From positions 1-34,057 of the forward strand of contig NZ_JAIEUL010000028.1 of assembly GCF_019599185.1 (NCBI RefSeq): a stretch of DNA of 34,057 nt, given 5' to 3'. Shown here in pieces: positions 7,723 to 15,777 of this stretch. Source of the stretch: Cryobacterium inferilacus. Its GTDB lineage: Bacteria; Actinomycetota; Actinomycetes; Actinomycetales; Microbacteriaceae. Within the stretch, counting starts at the first letter, position 1; each line of letters starts with the position of its first letter. The notes under the pieces were generated by a model, which worked only from the letters and a program-made list of their open reading frames with translations, did not search any database and had not been told where the DNA came from. The position numbers and the translations under genes were made by a program.

Positions 7723-8051
7723 GCGTCATCCTTCCCGTTGGACGTGGTGCCGAGCCGGTGCGGCTCGGGCACGATCTGCAGGCCGCCGGACGAGTTCGCG
7801 GTCAGCATCAGCGCCTCGATCCAGTCCCGGTTGAGACTGGGGGACCGGCCGCCGAAGTACTTGTAGGCCAGCGGGATGCTCGGATGCATCCAGATGGTGC
7901 TCCGTCCATCGCCGCCCTGGGGGTCGTCCCGCCAGGTGAAATAGAAGCATTCGCCCCGGCGTAGCTTGGCACCGATCACCACCTGGAGGTGCGCCAGGAC
8001 ACGGTCATCGAAGTCCGCCGTCAGGCTCGAATCGTAGGTCAGCTTGCCCAT
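7719..8051 (-). CDS. DUF7882-like small protein (often annotated 'ATP-dependent DNA ligase')
   Basis: A 110-residue protein starting MGKLTYDSSLTADFDDRVLA and containing HLQVVIGAKLRRGE, an aromatic strand FYFTW, and TIWMHPSIPLAYKYF. From memory this is the pattern of a small protein family abundant in Microbacteriaceae that databases frequently label ATP-dependent DNA ligase; no nucleotidyltransferase lysine motif or OB domain is present, so that label is not supported. The start is ATG with GGAG about 8 nt upstream. It is the first gene of a two-gene unit, with an AT-rich patch (TTAATTTAATT) just upstream that may belong to its promoter. Confidence 0.75.
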   Translation of the reverse strand: MGKLTYDSSLTADFDDRVLAHLQVVIGAKLRRGECFYFTWRDDPQGGDGRSTIWMHPSIPLAYKYFGGRSPSLNRDWIEALMLTANSSGGLQIVPEPHRLGTTSNGKDDA

Positions 8052-8107
8052 TGCACCACTCCGTTAATTTAATTGGGTTTGCTGTCACGCTACGCCGATT
8101 TCGGCCG

Positions 8108-9181
8108 CTAGTCCCTGAGGTAGCGCTCGAGTTTTGGCACCTTTAGGAGGGCCAAGGCCCTCTTCTCGATCTGACGAACGCGCTCCCTGGTGACGCCCTG
8201 GATGACCGCGATCTGGTCCAGAGTGCGCGGTTCTTCGCCGGTGAGGCCGAACCGGGCGGTGAGAATGGACCGTTCCCGATCGGGCAGGGCATCCAGGTAG
8301 AAGGTGATGTCGGCCGCGCGCAGGGTGATGGTGGCGCACTCGTCCGGCTGCGGCAGGTCGTCGTCGATGATCAGTTCGGCGATGTCGCCGATGCCATCGC
8401 CGACGGGGGCGTGCAGCGAGATGGGCTCGTTGTCGTACTGCAGCAGCCTGGACACGTCGCGCACCGCGATCTGCGACAGCTCCGCGATCTCCTTGAGGGT
8501 GGGCTCACGGTCAAGCGTGCTGGTGAGGTCACGGCGGATGCGCTTGATCTTGTTGAGCTTCTCGGCGGTGTGCACCGGGATGCGGATCATGCGCGACTTG
8601 TCGGCCATGCCGCGATGGATCGCCTGGCGAATCCACCAGGTGGCGTAGGTGGAGAACTTGAACCCGGTCATGAAGTCGTACTTCTCCACGGCTCGCACCA
8701 GTCCGATGTTGCCGTCCTGCACTAGGTCCATGATCGGTACCCCGCGGCCGGAGTAGTGCTTGGCGATGCTCACCACGAGCCGCAGGTTGGCCTCGATGAA
8801 GTGGTTCTTCGCACGGCGTCCCTCGAAGACCAGGGTCATCAGCTCGCGTTTGAATTCGGGGCTGACCGGGTTCTCGGTGGCGGCGGCGCGATTGATCTTC
8901 TCTTCGGCGAACAGGCCGACCTCGATCTTGCGGGCCAGGTCCACCTCGTCCTCGGCGGAGAGCAGCGGGCCCTTGCCGATGCGGCGCAGGTAGTCGCCGA
9001 AGGCATCCGTGGACGCCCTGCTGTACCTGGAGGTGGCGGCGGCGCTGGCTGCAGCAGAGGGGGTCTGCGGCCTCGTGACGCCGGCGGTCGACCGGTCGGT
9101 CGTCGTGTCCGGCCGTTCGGCGGTGCGGCGGGTGGGGACGTCGGTGGCACGGGTGTCGGTGGTGTGGGCGATGGTGGTCAT
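8108..9181 (-). CDS. RNA polymerase sigma-70 factor (RpoD/SigB-like, group 1/2)
   Basis: A 357-residue sigma factor. After a disordered Thr/Ala/Arg-rich N-terminus (1-55) come region 1.2 (about 58-90, FGDYLRRIGKGPLLSAEDE), region 2 (about 119-190, with NLRLVVSIAKHY and TYATWWIRQAIHR for core binding and -10 recognition), region 3 (about 198-275) and region 4 (about 290-350, with the helix-turn-helix GVTRERVRQIEKRAL contacting the -35). It lacks the long acidic region 1.1 of a primary sigma, so it is more likely a second, RpoD-like factor. The ATG is preceded by GGGAGGT at 8 nt and overlaps the upstream gene by 4 nt (ATGA). Confidence 0.9.
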   Translation of the reverse strand: MTTIAHTTDTRATDVPTRRTAERPDTTTDRSTAGVTRPQTPSAAASAAATSRYSRASTDAFGDYLRRIGKGPLLSAEDEVDLARKIEVGLFAEEKINRAAATENPVSPEFKRELMTLVFEGRRAKNHFIEANLRLVVSIAKHYSGRGVPIMDLVQDGNIGLVRAVEKYDFMTGFKFSTYATWWIRQAIHRGMADKSRMIRIPVHTAEKLNKIKRIRRDLTSTLDREPTLKEIAELSQIAVRDVSRLLQYDNEPISLHAPVGDGIGDIAELIIDDDLPQPDECATITLRAADITFYLDALPDRERSILTARFGLTGEEPRTLDQIAVIQGVTRERVRQIEKRALALLKVPKLERYLRD

Positions 9182-9621
9182 GCGAGGACCTCCCTAGGGA
9201 GAAGGCTGGCTGTTGCGCGGTCAAAGGAGGTGAAGTAGGCCCGCTCACGCGGACGACCGAGGTTGGTGACCTCGAAGGCGGTGCCGACGATCTGGATGAA
9301 TCCCAGCAGCGCGTTCGGGTCGTCGTGCTCGATTGCCTGGTCGGCAATGCGCCACTCGGTGGGGGAGATGGCGGTGATCTCGACGTCCGCCGGTTCGGTG
9401 GCGCCGGCGGCGTCTCTGGGGTGGGCTGGAGGGGTGAGCGCGCGGTTCGTGGAGAACTGAGCGGGGCTCTGGTGCCGGACGCGGTGCTGGGCTTCGGTGC
9501 GGCGAGGTGCGGCGTGCTGAGGAGCGGCGTGCTGACGAGCGCGGTGCTGAGCTTCGGCACTGGGGACTGTCGCGTCTTCGGGTAACGCGGTGTCCGGCGC
9601 CGGGGTGCTGTTGCGGAACAT
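9178..9621 (-). CDS. Unknown protein coupled to the sigma factor
   Basis: A 147-residue protein, not recognised. The N-terminal half (about 10-75) is low-complexity and basic, rich in Gln, His, Arg and Ala (repeats of AQHR and QHAAP). The C-terminal half (about 80-147) looks folded: VEITAISPTEWRIADQAIEH, then NALLGFIQIVGTAFEV. The open frame extends upstream, but ATG at 9621 is chosen because a strong GGAGGT Shine-Dalgarno lies 4 nt before it. It overlaps the sigma gene by 4 nt, so the two are co-translated; a regulatory partner of the sigma factor is a reasonable but unproven inference. Confidence 0.65.
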   Translation of the reverse strand: MFRNSTPAPDTALPEDATVPSAEAQHRARQHAAPQHAAPRRTEAQHRVRHQSPAQFSTNRALTPPAHPRDAAGATEPADVEITAISPTEWRIADQAIEHDDPNALLGFIQIVGTAFEVTNLGRPRERAYFTSFDRATASLLPREVLA

Positions 9622-9651
9622 GACCACCTCCGGGTCTTTCGGGGTGAGACA

Positions 9652-9681
9652 AGTACATCTCCGGGGAACAAAGCCGTTCAA
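9652..9681 (-). promoter_or_regulatory. Putative promoter of the sigma factor operon
   Basis: On the minus strand, TTGAAC (9676-9681) is separated by 18 bp from TGTACT (9652-9657). Transcription would start near 9645, leaving a leader of about 24 nt that contains the GGAGGT ribosome-binding site. Confidence 0.45.
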
Positions 9682-9712
9682 GGGGTTGACGGGAGCACCG
9701 CCGAAGATGTAC
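9653..9712. repeat. Inverted repeat over the sigma-operon promoter
   Basis: GTACATCT (9653-9660) is repeated inverted as AGATGTAC (9705-9712); with flanking CCGG/CCGA bases the arms match at 11 of 12 positions. The left arm overlaps the proposed -10 element and the right arm lies upstream of the -35, an arrangement suited to an operator pair. Confidence 0.4.
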
Positions 9713-9805
9713 ACCTGAAAACCTCTCACTTTGCGTGAGCGGTCCCAGCGGCTTCGCTGCCAGGGTCGAACCGTTGACGCACCGAAGCGGTGACGACCCA
9801 TTGCG

Positions 9806-9811
9806 TAGGCT
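9806..9811 (+). promoter_or_regulatory. Putative leaderless -10 element of menB
   Basis: TAGGCT is followed by 6 nt (GGAGGC) and the ATG of menB. The GGAGG could also serve as Shine-Dalgarno if a longer transcript exists. No -35 at suitable spacing was seen. Confidence 0.5.
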
Positions 9812-9817
9812 GGAGGC

Positions 9818-10729
9818 ATGCCCGAACAGGTTTCAGAGATCTTCGACCCCAGCCAGTGGAACTCGGTGCCGGGCTTTGCCGCGCTCACCGATGTCACCTA
9901 TCACCAGGACCTCACCGGCCGGATCGCCCGAGTGGCGTTCAACCGGCCCGAGGTGCGCAACGCCTTCCGCCCGCACACCGTGGACGAGCTCTACGCGGTG
10001 CTCGAGGACGCCCGCACGAATCCGCAGATCGGTGTGATCCTCCTCACCGGTAACGGACCGAGCGCGCGCGACGGCGGCTGGGCGTTCTGCTCCGGCGGTG
10101 ACCAGCGCATCCGCGGCCGTGACGGCTATAAGTACGGTGACGGTGAGACCGCGAGCGGAATCGACAAGGCCAGGGGTGGTCGCCTGCACATCCTCGAGGT
10201 GCAGCGGTTGATCAGGTTCATGCCCAAGGTCGTCATCGCGGTGGTACCCGGTTGGGCGGCCGGCGGCGGGCACTCCCTGCACGTGGTCTGCGACCTCACC
10301 ATCGCCAGCGCCGAACATGGCAAGTTCAAGCAGACGGATGCCGATGTCGGATCCTTCGACGGCGGCTACGGCAGCGCGTACTTCGCCCGCCAGGTCGGCC
10401 AGAAGGCGGCAAGGGAGGTGTTCTTCCTCGCCAGGGAGTACTCGGCGCAGCGCGCCCTGGAGATGGGCGCCATCAACGCGGTGGTGCCGCACGCGGAGCT
10501 GGAGAACGAGGCGCTGGACTGGGCGCGCACGATCCTGACCAAGTCGCCCACCGCCATCCGGATGCTCAAATTCGCCTTCAACGCCGTCGACGACGGCATG
10601 GTCGGCCAGCAGGTCTTCGCGGGCGAGGCCACCCGCCTGGCCTACGGCACCGACGAGGCCGTCGAGGGACGGGATTCGTTCCTTGAGAAGCGCGAACCGG
10701 ACTGGTCGCCGTACCCCTGGCAGTTCTAG
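9818..10729 (+). CDS. menB: 1,4-Dihydroxy-2-naphthoyl-CoA synthase MenB
   Basis: A crotonase-family enzyme that closes the second ring of the naphthoquinone by converting o-succinylbenzoyl-CoA to DHNA-CoA in the cytoplasm. It has 303 residues. The oxyanion-hole segments FCSGGDQ (about 90-95) and GWAAGGGHSLHVVCDL (about 145-160) and the MenB signature QTDADVGSFDGGYG (172-185) are present. Asp174 in QTD matches the mycobacterial-type MenB that carries its own acid side chain, where the E. coli type has Gly and uses bicarbonate (recalled family knowledge). It is followed 8 nt later by menE. Confidence 0.96.
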   Translation: MPEQVSEIFDPSQWNSVPGFAALTDVTYHQDLTGRIARVAFNRPEVRNAFRPHTVDELYAVLEDARTNPQIGVILLTGNGPSARDGGWAFCSGGDQRIRGRDGYKYGDGETASGIDKARGGRLHILEVQRLIRFMPKVVIAVVPGWAAGGGHSLHVVCDLTIASAEHGKFKQTDADVGSFDGGYGSAYFARQVGQKAAREVFFLAREYSAQRALEMGAINAVVPHAELENEALDWARTILTKSPTAIRMLKFAFNAVDDGMVGQQVFAGEATRLAYGTDEAVEGRDSFLEKREPDWSPYPWQF

Positions 10730-10737
10730 GCGCATTC

Positions 10738-11877
10738 GTGAGGCCCGTTCGCGTCGTCCCCGTCGATGATCCCCTGCAGGTGCTGGCCGAGTTGCGCCTG
10801 GCGCTCTCCGCCACCGGCGACGCCCTGCTGCCCGTGCCGGCGGGCGAGACCGGCACCGGCCGCGAGGGCCTCGGACCGGTGCCGCGCCGTGTGGCGGTGG
10901 TGATCGAAACGTCGGGTTCGACGGCCGCGCCCAAACGGGTGATGCTCAGCACCGACGCGCTGCTCGCCTCCGCGGCGGCGTCCAGCGTCGCCCTCGGCGG
11001 CGACGGCCAATGGCTGCTCGCCCTGCCCGCCCACTACATCGCCGGGGTGCAGGTGCTGGTGCGGTCGATCGCGTCCGGCACGGAGCCCGTTCTGCTGCCG
11101 CCTGGACACTTCGACCCCGCCGAATTCGCCGAGTACGCCGGCCGGCTCGTCGAACCGCTGAGATTCACCTCGCTGGTTCCCGTGCAGCTGGCGCGGCTGC
11201 TGGATGCGGCGGAGGCCGACCCGGAGATCCTGGCCGTGCTCAGGCGGTTCACCGGCATCCTCGTGGGCGGCCAGGCGGTCGCCCCTGCCCTGATCGACCG
11301 GGCCGAACGGCTCCGGATCCGGGTGCTGCGCACCTACGGCTCGTCGGAAACCGCCGGGGGGTGCGTGTACAACGGCGTCCCGATCGGCAATACCGTGGTG
11401 CGCGCCGTCGACGGCCAACTCGAGATCAGCGGGTCGGTGCTCGCCGACGGGTACCTCGACGACGATCAGCGCACCAGCGAGAGGTTCGTGGACGACCAGG
11501 GTGTGCGCTGGTACCGCACGGGCGACCTGGGCGCGGTCGCCCCGGACGGCATCGTGAGCGTCACCGGCCGGGCCGACAACGTGATCATCTCCGGTGGGGA
11601 GAAGGTCTCCCTCGACGCCGTGGAGGCCCTGGTGCGCACGCTCCCCGGCCTGGGCGACGCCCTTGTGGTGCGAGCGAACGACCCGGTCTGGGGACAGGCC
11701 GCGGTGGTCGTGCTGGCCGCGGACCAGGCGCCGGCACTGGAACCCGTTCGCGCCGCCGTGGCCGCCGAGCTCGGCCGCGCCGCCCGCCCGGCCCGGATCG
11801 TGACGGTCGGGACCGTCCCGCTGCTGGCGTCCGGAAAGCCGGACCGGCAAGCCGTGGAAAGGCTCGTCGGGCGCTGA
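10738..11877 (+). CDS. menE: o-Succinylbenzoate-CoA ligase MenE
   Basis: An adenylate-forming enzyme activating o-succinylbenzoate with ATP and CoA for MenB. The 379 residues correspond to the short actinobacterial form. Visible motifs are the phosphate-binding loop ETSGSTAAPKRV (57-68), YGSSETAGG with Glu204, the ATP-ribose aspartate in YRTGDLG (Asp263), GRADNVIISGGEKVS (277-291) and the C-terminal catalytic lysine in ASGKPDRQ (Lys367). The GTG start lies 8 nt after the menB stop, without a strong ribosome-binding site, so translation probably depends on coupling with menB. menA follows after 68 nt. Confidence 0.94.
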   Translation: MRPVRVVPVDDPLQVLAELRLALSATGDALLPVPAGETGTGREGLGPVPRRVAVVIETSGSTAAPKRVMLSTDALLASAAASSVALGGDGQWLLALPAHYIAGVQVLVRSIASGTEPVLLPPGHFDPAEFAEYAGRLVEPLRFTSLVPVQLARLLDAAEADPEILAVLRRFTGILVGGQAVAPALIDRAERLRIRVLRTYGSSETAGGCVYNGVPIGNTVVRAVDGQLEISGSVLADGYLDDDQRTSERFVDDQGVRWYRTGDLGAVAPDGIVSVTGRADNVIISGGEKVSLDAVEALVRTLPGLGDALVVRANDPVWGQAAVVVLAADQAPALEPVRAAVAAELGRAARPARIVTVGTVPLLASGKPDRQAVERLVGR

Positions 11878-11933
11878 ACCGCCTCACCGTCCGGGCCGGC
11901 GGGGTGCCTCGGTCGCCGCCCGGATGCGGCCAG

Positions 11934-11939
11934 TAGCAT
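11934..11939 (+). promoter_or_regulatory. Putative leaderless -10 element of menA
   Basis: TAGCAT is followed by 6 nt and the GTG of menA. GAGG at 11940-11943 is too close to be an ideal Shine-Dalgarno. No clear -35. Confidence 0.4.
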
Positions 11940-11945
11940 GAGGTC

Positions 11946-12986
11946 GTGGCACATGGAGCGCGGCCGAACGAGCCGAAACAACAGAAATCCCGTCAGACCA
12001 GCCCGACCGGTACCCGGAAGCCGGCATCTGCCGGGCCGAAGAACCCGGCGAAGTCGGGCAACCCGGCCCGGAAGAGCGGGGCGGTGACCGGTCCCGCCCG
12101 CAGCGGGCCGGCCAGCCTCGGCGACTGGATCTCCGGTGCCAGGCTGCGCACCCTGCCGCTGGCCGTCGCGCCGGTGGCGCTGGGAACCGGAGCGGCGGTC
12201 GTGGCCGGCGGCGCCGGGGAGTTCCACTGGGTGCGGGCGCTGCTCGCACTGGTGGTGGCGGTGAGCCTGCAGATCGGCGTGAACTACGCCAACGACTACT
12301 CCGACGGCATCCGCGGCACCGACAACCACCGGGTCGGCCCGGCCCGGCTCACCGGCGGCGGAGCGGCCAAGCCCCGCGCGGTGCTGACCGTGGCGCTGGC
12401 CTTCTTCGGCCTTGCCGCCGTCGCCGGCCTGGTCCTCGTGATCGTGAGCCAGTTCTGGTGGCTGCTCGCCGTGGGCGCCCTGGCGATCGTGGCGGCCTGG
12501 TTCTACACGGGCGGCAAGAAGCCGTACGGCTACCTAGGTCTTGGCGAGCTGTTCGTGTTCGTCTTCTTCGGCCTAGTGGCCACCGTCGGAACCACCTACG
12601 TGCAGGTGGGCACCGTCAACCTGGAGAGCTGGCTGAGCGCCGTGGCCATCGGGCTGATCGCCTGCGCCGTGCTGATGGTGAACAACCTGCGCGACATCAA
12701 GCCGGACAAGGTCGCCGGCAAGCGCACCCTCGCCGTCTGGATCGGCGCCCGCGCCTCCCGCGTCGTGTTCTGCGTGTTCCTGCTGGTGCCCTTCGGTATC
12801 GCGGGCTTCTTCGCCCTGTTCTACCCGCTGGCCTGGTTCACCTTCTTCGTGCTGCTGCTGGTGCTGCCGGCCTGCCTGATCGTAGCGACCGCGAAGACGG
12901 CGAAAGAACTGATCCTGGCGCTCAAACTCACCAGCATGGCGGCGCTGCTCTACGGCATCCTGCTCGGGCTGGCCTTCGCACTGTAA
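11946..12986 (+). CDS. menA: 1,4-Dihydroxy-2-naphthoate polyprenyltransferase MenA
   Basis: A UbiA-superfamily membrane enzyme that joins the polyprenyl chain to DHNA, giving demethylmenaquinone. It has 346 residues. A hydrophilic Lys/Pro/Ser-rich cytoplasmic extension (about 1-58) precedes roughly eight to nine membrane helices. The two prenyl-diphosphate/Mg sites are the NYANDYSDG motif (Asp117, Asp120) and the NNLRDIKPDKVAGKRT motif (Asp250, Asp254). The extension is longer than in many homologues, so a later start is conceivable, but GTG at 11946 fits the TANNNT-N6 pattern. A large palindromic repeat follows 5 nt after the stop. Confidence 0.94.
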   Translation: MAHGARPNEPKQQKSRQTSPTGTRKPASAGPKNPAKSGNPARKSGAVTGPARSGPASLGDWISGARLRTLPLAVAPVALGTGAAVVAGGAGEFHWVRALLALVVAVSLQIGVNYANDYSDGIRGTDNHRVGPARLTGGGAAKPRAVLTVALAFFGLAAVAGLVLVIVSQFWWLLAVGALAIVAAWFYTGGKKPYGYLGLGELFVFVFFGLVATVGTTYVQVGTVNLESWLSAVAIGLIACAVLMVNNLRDIKPDKVAGKRTLAVWIGARASRVVFCVFLLVPFGIAGFFALFYPLAWFTFFVLLLVLPACLIVATAKTAKELILALKLTSMAALLYGILLGLAFAL

Positions 12987-12991
12987 CCGGG

Positions 12992-13059
12992 CAACTGTTC
13001 CCCGTTCGGACAAATGCGCCCGGTACGCCGGGCGCATTTGTCCGTTCTGGCAACAGTTG
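12992..13059. repeat. Palindromic repeat family B, copy 1 (68 nt)
   Basis: Outer arms CAACTGTT and AACAGTTG enclose a perfect 17-bp stem (13007-13023 with 13028-13044) with loop TACG. It lies between the convergent menA and DUF4229 genes, where a bidirectional terminator would be expected, but no long T run follows the stem. Two further copies occur at 24531 and 25051. Confidence 0.85.
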
Positions 13060-13095
13060 GCCGCGCCGAACGCTCAGCGGCTCCGGCGCGGATGG

Positions 13096-13401
13096 CTACG
13101 GCGCGGTGGGAGACTGGCCGGCCTTGGATGCTCCGGCCTCGGCGCGGTCGACCGCGGCATCCTCTGACTCGGCGTCCGGGTGCACGGGTTCCTTCTCGCG
13201 GTGCCGCACCTCGTAGAGGCCCCTGGCGACCGTGTCGCGCGGGGTGCGCAGGAAAATGTAGGACAGGCACAGGCCGATCACGGCGGCCAGCAGGGCCGCC
13301 AGCCAGCCCTCGATGCCCAGCACCAGCAGGAGCACGAACGGCACGGCGAACATCAGGACCCGGAGCACGGTGAATACCAACCACGCTGGAACAGCTTTCA
13401 T
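13096..13401 (-). CDS. DUF4229 small membrane protein
   Basis: A 101-residue protein with two closely spaced hydrophobic helices (about 5-26 and 31-50), then the conserved FLRTPRDTVARGLYEVR segment and an acidic, disordered C-terminus (about 68-101). This fits the actinobacterial DUF4229 family, commonly found beside menaquinone genes; its function is unknown. It is convergent with menA and divergent from the next gene across a 70-bp gap. The start ATG is preceded by TAAGCT and 6 nt, again suggesting a leaderless message. Confidence 0.82.
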   Translation of the reverse strand: MKAVPAWLVFTVLRVLMFAVPFVLLLVLGIEGWLAALLAAVIGLCLSYIFLRTPRDTVARGLYEVRHREKEPVHPDAESEDAAVDRAEAGASKAGQSPTAP

Positions 13402-13407
13402 ACCTGC

Positions 13408-13413
13408 AGCTTA
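13408..13413 (-). promoter_or_regulatory. Putative leaderless -10 element of the DUF4229 gene
   Basis: TAAGCT on the minus strand is followed by 6 nt (GCAGGT) and the ATG at 13401. It shares a 70-bp divergent gap with a similar element facing the other way. Confidence 0.45.
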
Positions 13414-13458
13414 AACCGTGCTGCTGAGAGTACTCACCGATCTCTCGGCTGACCGGCC

Positions 13459-13464
13459 TACAAT
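13459..13464 (+). promoter_or_regulatory. Putative leaderless -10 element of the PLDc_N gene
   Basis: TACAAT, close to the TATAAT consensus, lies 7 nt before the ATG at 13472. No Shine-Dalgarno is present in the 7-nt spacer, which strengthens the leaderless reading. Confidence 0.55.
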
Positions 13465-13471
13465 TGGCAGC

Positions 13472-13906
13472 ATGTTCCGCCTGTTGTTCGGCCTCGGAGT
13501 CGTCGTTGTCATTCTCACTGTCTATGCGGCGGTGGATTGCGCGGTATTCGACCGCAATCGCATCCGCGGAATTCCCCGGTGGGCGTGGATCCTGGTGATC
13601 ATCCTGCTCCCCGTGATCGGTCCGGTGCTCTGGTTGCTGATCGGTCGCGGCCGGCGCACCAGCGCCGCGAGCACCGGCGGCCGGGTCACCCGGTCGATGG
13701 CTCCGGATGACGACCCGGACTTCCTGCGCGGCCTGGATCGCGCCAAGGACCAGGAGCGGCGCATCCGCGACCTGGAGCAGGAACTGGCCGACTTCGACAA
13801 GATGGACCCCCCGGCAGATGACTCGTCCCGGCCCGGCACCGCGGGAGTAGACCCCAATAAGACCGAACCCGGTGAGGGCGACCAGCCGGGCCGACGGGAT
13901 GCCTGA
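13472..13906 (+). CDS. PLDc_N-type small membrane protein
   Basis: A 144-residue protein. Two N-terminal helices (about 1-24 and 36-58) flank the motif [19 protein letters not shown] and end in [12 protein letters not shown], the pattern of the phospholipase D N-terminal (PLDc_N) domain found as a stand-alone membrane anchor in actinobacteria. The rest is charged, with a short predicted coiled coil ([20 protein letters not shown], about 90-109) and an acidic tail. There is no HKD motif, so it is not a phospholipase. Its 3' end overlaps menD by 8 nt, so the two are co-translated. Function unknown. Confidence 0.8.
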   Translation: MFRLLFGLGVVVVILTVYAAVDCAVFDRNRIRGIPRWAWILVIILLPVIGPVLWLLIGRGRRTSAASTGGRVTRSMAPDDDPDFLRGLDRAKDQERRIRDLEQELADFDKMDPPADDSSRPGTAGVDPNKTEPGEGDQPGRRDA

Positions 13907-15695
13907 AACCACCCAGGACACCGGATCGACCACCCAGCCTGACGCGGTTCTGTGGCGCCAGGTCGCCCCGAGCGGCAGTCCCGCCACCGATTTCAGCGTG
14001 GCGTTGCTGGCCGAGTTCGTGCGACTCGGCGTGCAGGACATCGTGCTCAGCCCGGGGTCGAGGTCTCAGGCGCTGGCCCTGGCCGCCGCCGAATTCGAGC
14101 GCCTCGGCCTGCTCCGCCTGCACGTGCGCATCGACGAACGCGGCGCGGGTTTTCTCGCCCTCGGCCTCGCCATCGAGACCGGCCGCCCCGCGCTCGTGGC
14201 CTGCACCTCAGGCACCGCCGTGGCCAACCTGCACCCTGCAGTGCTCGAGGCCCATCACTCCGTGGTGCCCATGATCCTGCTCACCGCCGACCGGCCCGCC
14301 GAGCTGCGGGGCATCCGTTCGAACCAGACCACTGTGCAGCCGGGCATGTTCGCCGGCGCCGTGCGTCTCTGCCAGGACGTGAGCGCCCCGGACGGATCCG
14401 CAGGGGAGGCCGACGCCGCTGTGACCCTGGCGGAGCTGGCCTACCGGGCGGCGATGGGCACGCAGACCGCCAACCCCGGCCCCGTGCAGCTGAACCTGGC
14501 CTTTCGCGAGCCGCTCTCCGCGGCCGTCGACCTCGCCGCTGACGGCGCGGTCGCCGACCTTGCCGTTGCGGCCGATTCGGCCAGGCAGGGCCGGCCGGAT
14601 GCGTCCCCGACCGCCGGCGACGCAGCCCCGCCGCTGGTGGTGTCGTCCGGTCCTCGCACCGTCGTCGTGGCCGGAGCCGGAGCCGGCCCGGCCGCGGAAG
14701 AACTGGCCCGCAGCGCCGGCTGGCCGCTGATCGCCGAGGTGTCCAGCGGTGCCAGGTTCGGCCCGAACCTGGTCGTGGCGTACCGCGACCTGCTCGGGGA
14801 CGCCGATTTCGGCGGCCAGGTGCAGCGTGTGATCGTCTTCGGTCACCCCACCCTCAGCCGGGAGATCCCGGCGCTCGTGCAGCGGGCGGACGTGGAGACC
14901 ATCGTCGTGGCCCCTGCCGGCCTCGAGTGGTACAACCCCGGACACCGGGTGGCCAGGTTCGCCCGCGCCGTCGCCGTCACCGATGAGGCGATCGAGGTTG
15001 CGGGCAGCCGCGAGGCCCGCGCCTGGGCGGGCCGCTGGGTGATGGCGAGCCGGAACATCCTGGCAGAGGACACCCAGCTCGACGCCCCGCCCTTCGGCGC
15101 CCACGGCATGACCCGCGCCGAGTTCGCCGCGATGAAGGCCCCGGTCACCCGGGCTATCCTCGCCGACGCGCTCTGGCGCGCGTCCTGGCCGCACGACCGC
15201 CTGGTGCTCGGCGCGTCCAGGCTGATCCGTGAACTGGACACCCGGGTGACCGGCAAGAAGATCCCCGTGCACGCCAACCGGGGCCTGGCCGGCATCGACG
15301 GCACCATCGCCACGGCGGTGGGTATCGCGCTGGCCAGTCAGGCCGGCCCGCAGCCCAGGTCGACCGGCACCACCCGCCTGCTCGTCGGCGACGTCACCCT
15401 GCTGCACGACGCCGGGTCGCTCCTGATCGCGCCCGGCGAAACCCGGCCGCGGCTGCAGGTGGTGGTCGGCAACGACGGCGGCGGAACCATCTTCGACGGC
15501 CTCGAGGTGGCGGCGACCGCCGCGCCCACCGCCGTGGACCGGGTGCTCTTCACCCCGCACCGGGTGAACCTGGAGGCCCTGGCCGCCGCCTACGGCTGGT
15601 CGTACACCAGAGCCGCCACCCGAAGCACCCTGGAAAGCGCCCTCACGGCCCCGGTGGCCGAGCCGACGATCCTGGAAGTGCCGCTCGCCCGCTAG
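13899..15695 (+). CDS. menD: SEPHCHC synthase MenD
   Basis: A thiamine-diphosphate enzyme that condenses isochorismate with 2-oxoglutarate, the first committed step of menaquinone synthesis. It has 598 residues. The N-terminal domain has [12 protein letters not shown] (about 51-62) and the ThDP-activating glutamate in RIDERGAGF (Glu80); SNQTTVQPG follows, and the cofactor-binding segment [10 protein letters not shown] lies near residue 524. ATG at 13899 is chosen; GTG at 13872 would add nine residues but has no ribosome-binding site and deepens the overlap. The gene ends 21 nt before a long palindrome shared with the convergent symporter gene. Confidence 0.95.
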   Translation: MPETTQDTGSTTQPDAVLWRQVAPSGSPATDFSVALLAEFVRLGVQDIVLSPGSRSQALALAAAEFERLGLLRLHVRIDERGAGFLALGLAIETGRPALVACTSGTAVANLHPAVLEAHHSVVPMILLTADRPAELRGIRSNQTTVQPGMFAGAVRLCQDVSAPDGSAGEADAAVTLAELAYRAAMGTQTANPGPVQLNLAFREPLSAAVDLAADGAVADLAVAADSARQGRPDASPTAGDAAPPLVVSSGPRTVVVAGAGAGPAAEELARSAGWPLIAEVSSGARFGPNLVVAYRDLLGDADFGGQVQRVIVFGHPTLSREIPALVQRADVETIVVAPAGLEWYNPGHRVARFARAVAVTDEAIEVAGSREARAWAGRWVMASRNILAEDTQLDAPPFGAHGMTRAEFAAMKAPVTRAILADALWRASWPHDRLVLGASRLIRELDTRVTGKKIPVHANRGLAGIDGTIATAVGIALASQAGPQPRSTGTTRLLVGDVTLLHDAGSLLIAPGETRPRLQVVVGNDGGGTIFDGLEVAATAAPTAVDRVLFTPHRVNLEALAAAYGWSYTRAATRSTLESALTAPVAEPTILEVPLAR

Positions 15696-15716
15696 GTCCG
15701 CTGGCCCCGCACCATC

Positions 15717-15777
15717 CGCGAACCGTGAGAAAAGCCCCTCAAAACGCTAGTTTTAGGGGCTTAACTCACAGTTCGCG
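15717..15777. repeat. Palindromic repeat family A, copy 1 (61 nt)
   Basis: Arms CGCGAACCGTGAG and CTCACAGTTCGCG surround a second stem, AAGCCCCT with AGGGGCTT plus AAAAC/GTTTT, around the loop GCTA. It sits between convergent menD and the symporter gene, and its right arm encodes the symporter's last residues and TAA stop. Likely a bidirectional terminator or mobile REP-like repeat; other copies are at 29674 and 30751. Confidence 0.85.

Noticed and set aside
7726..7966. Open frames on both strands inside the DUF7882 gene
   Set aside because: Overlapping frames without a ribosome-binding site or family similarity; the 110-residue frame is the recognisable one.
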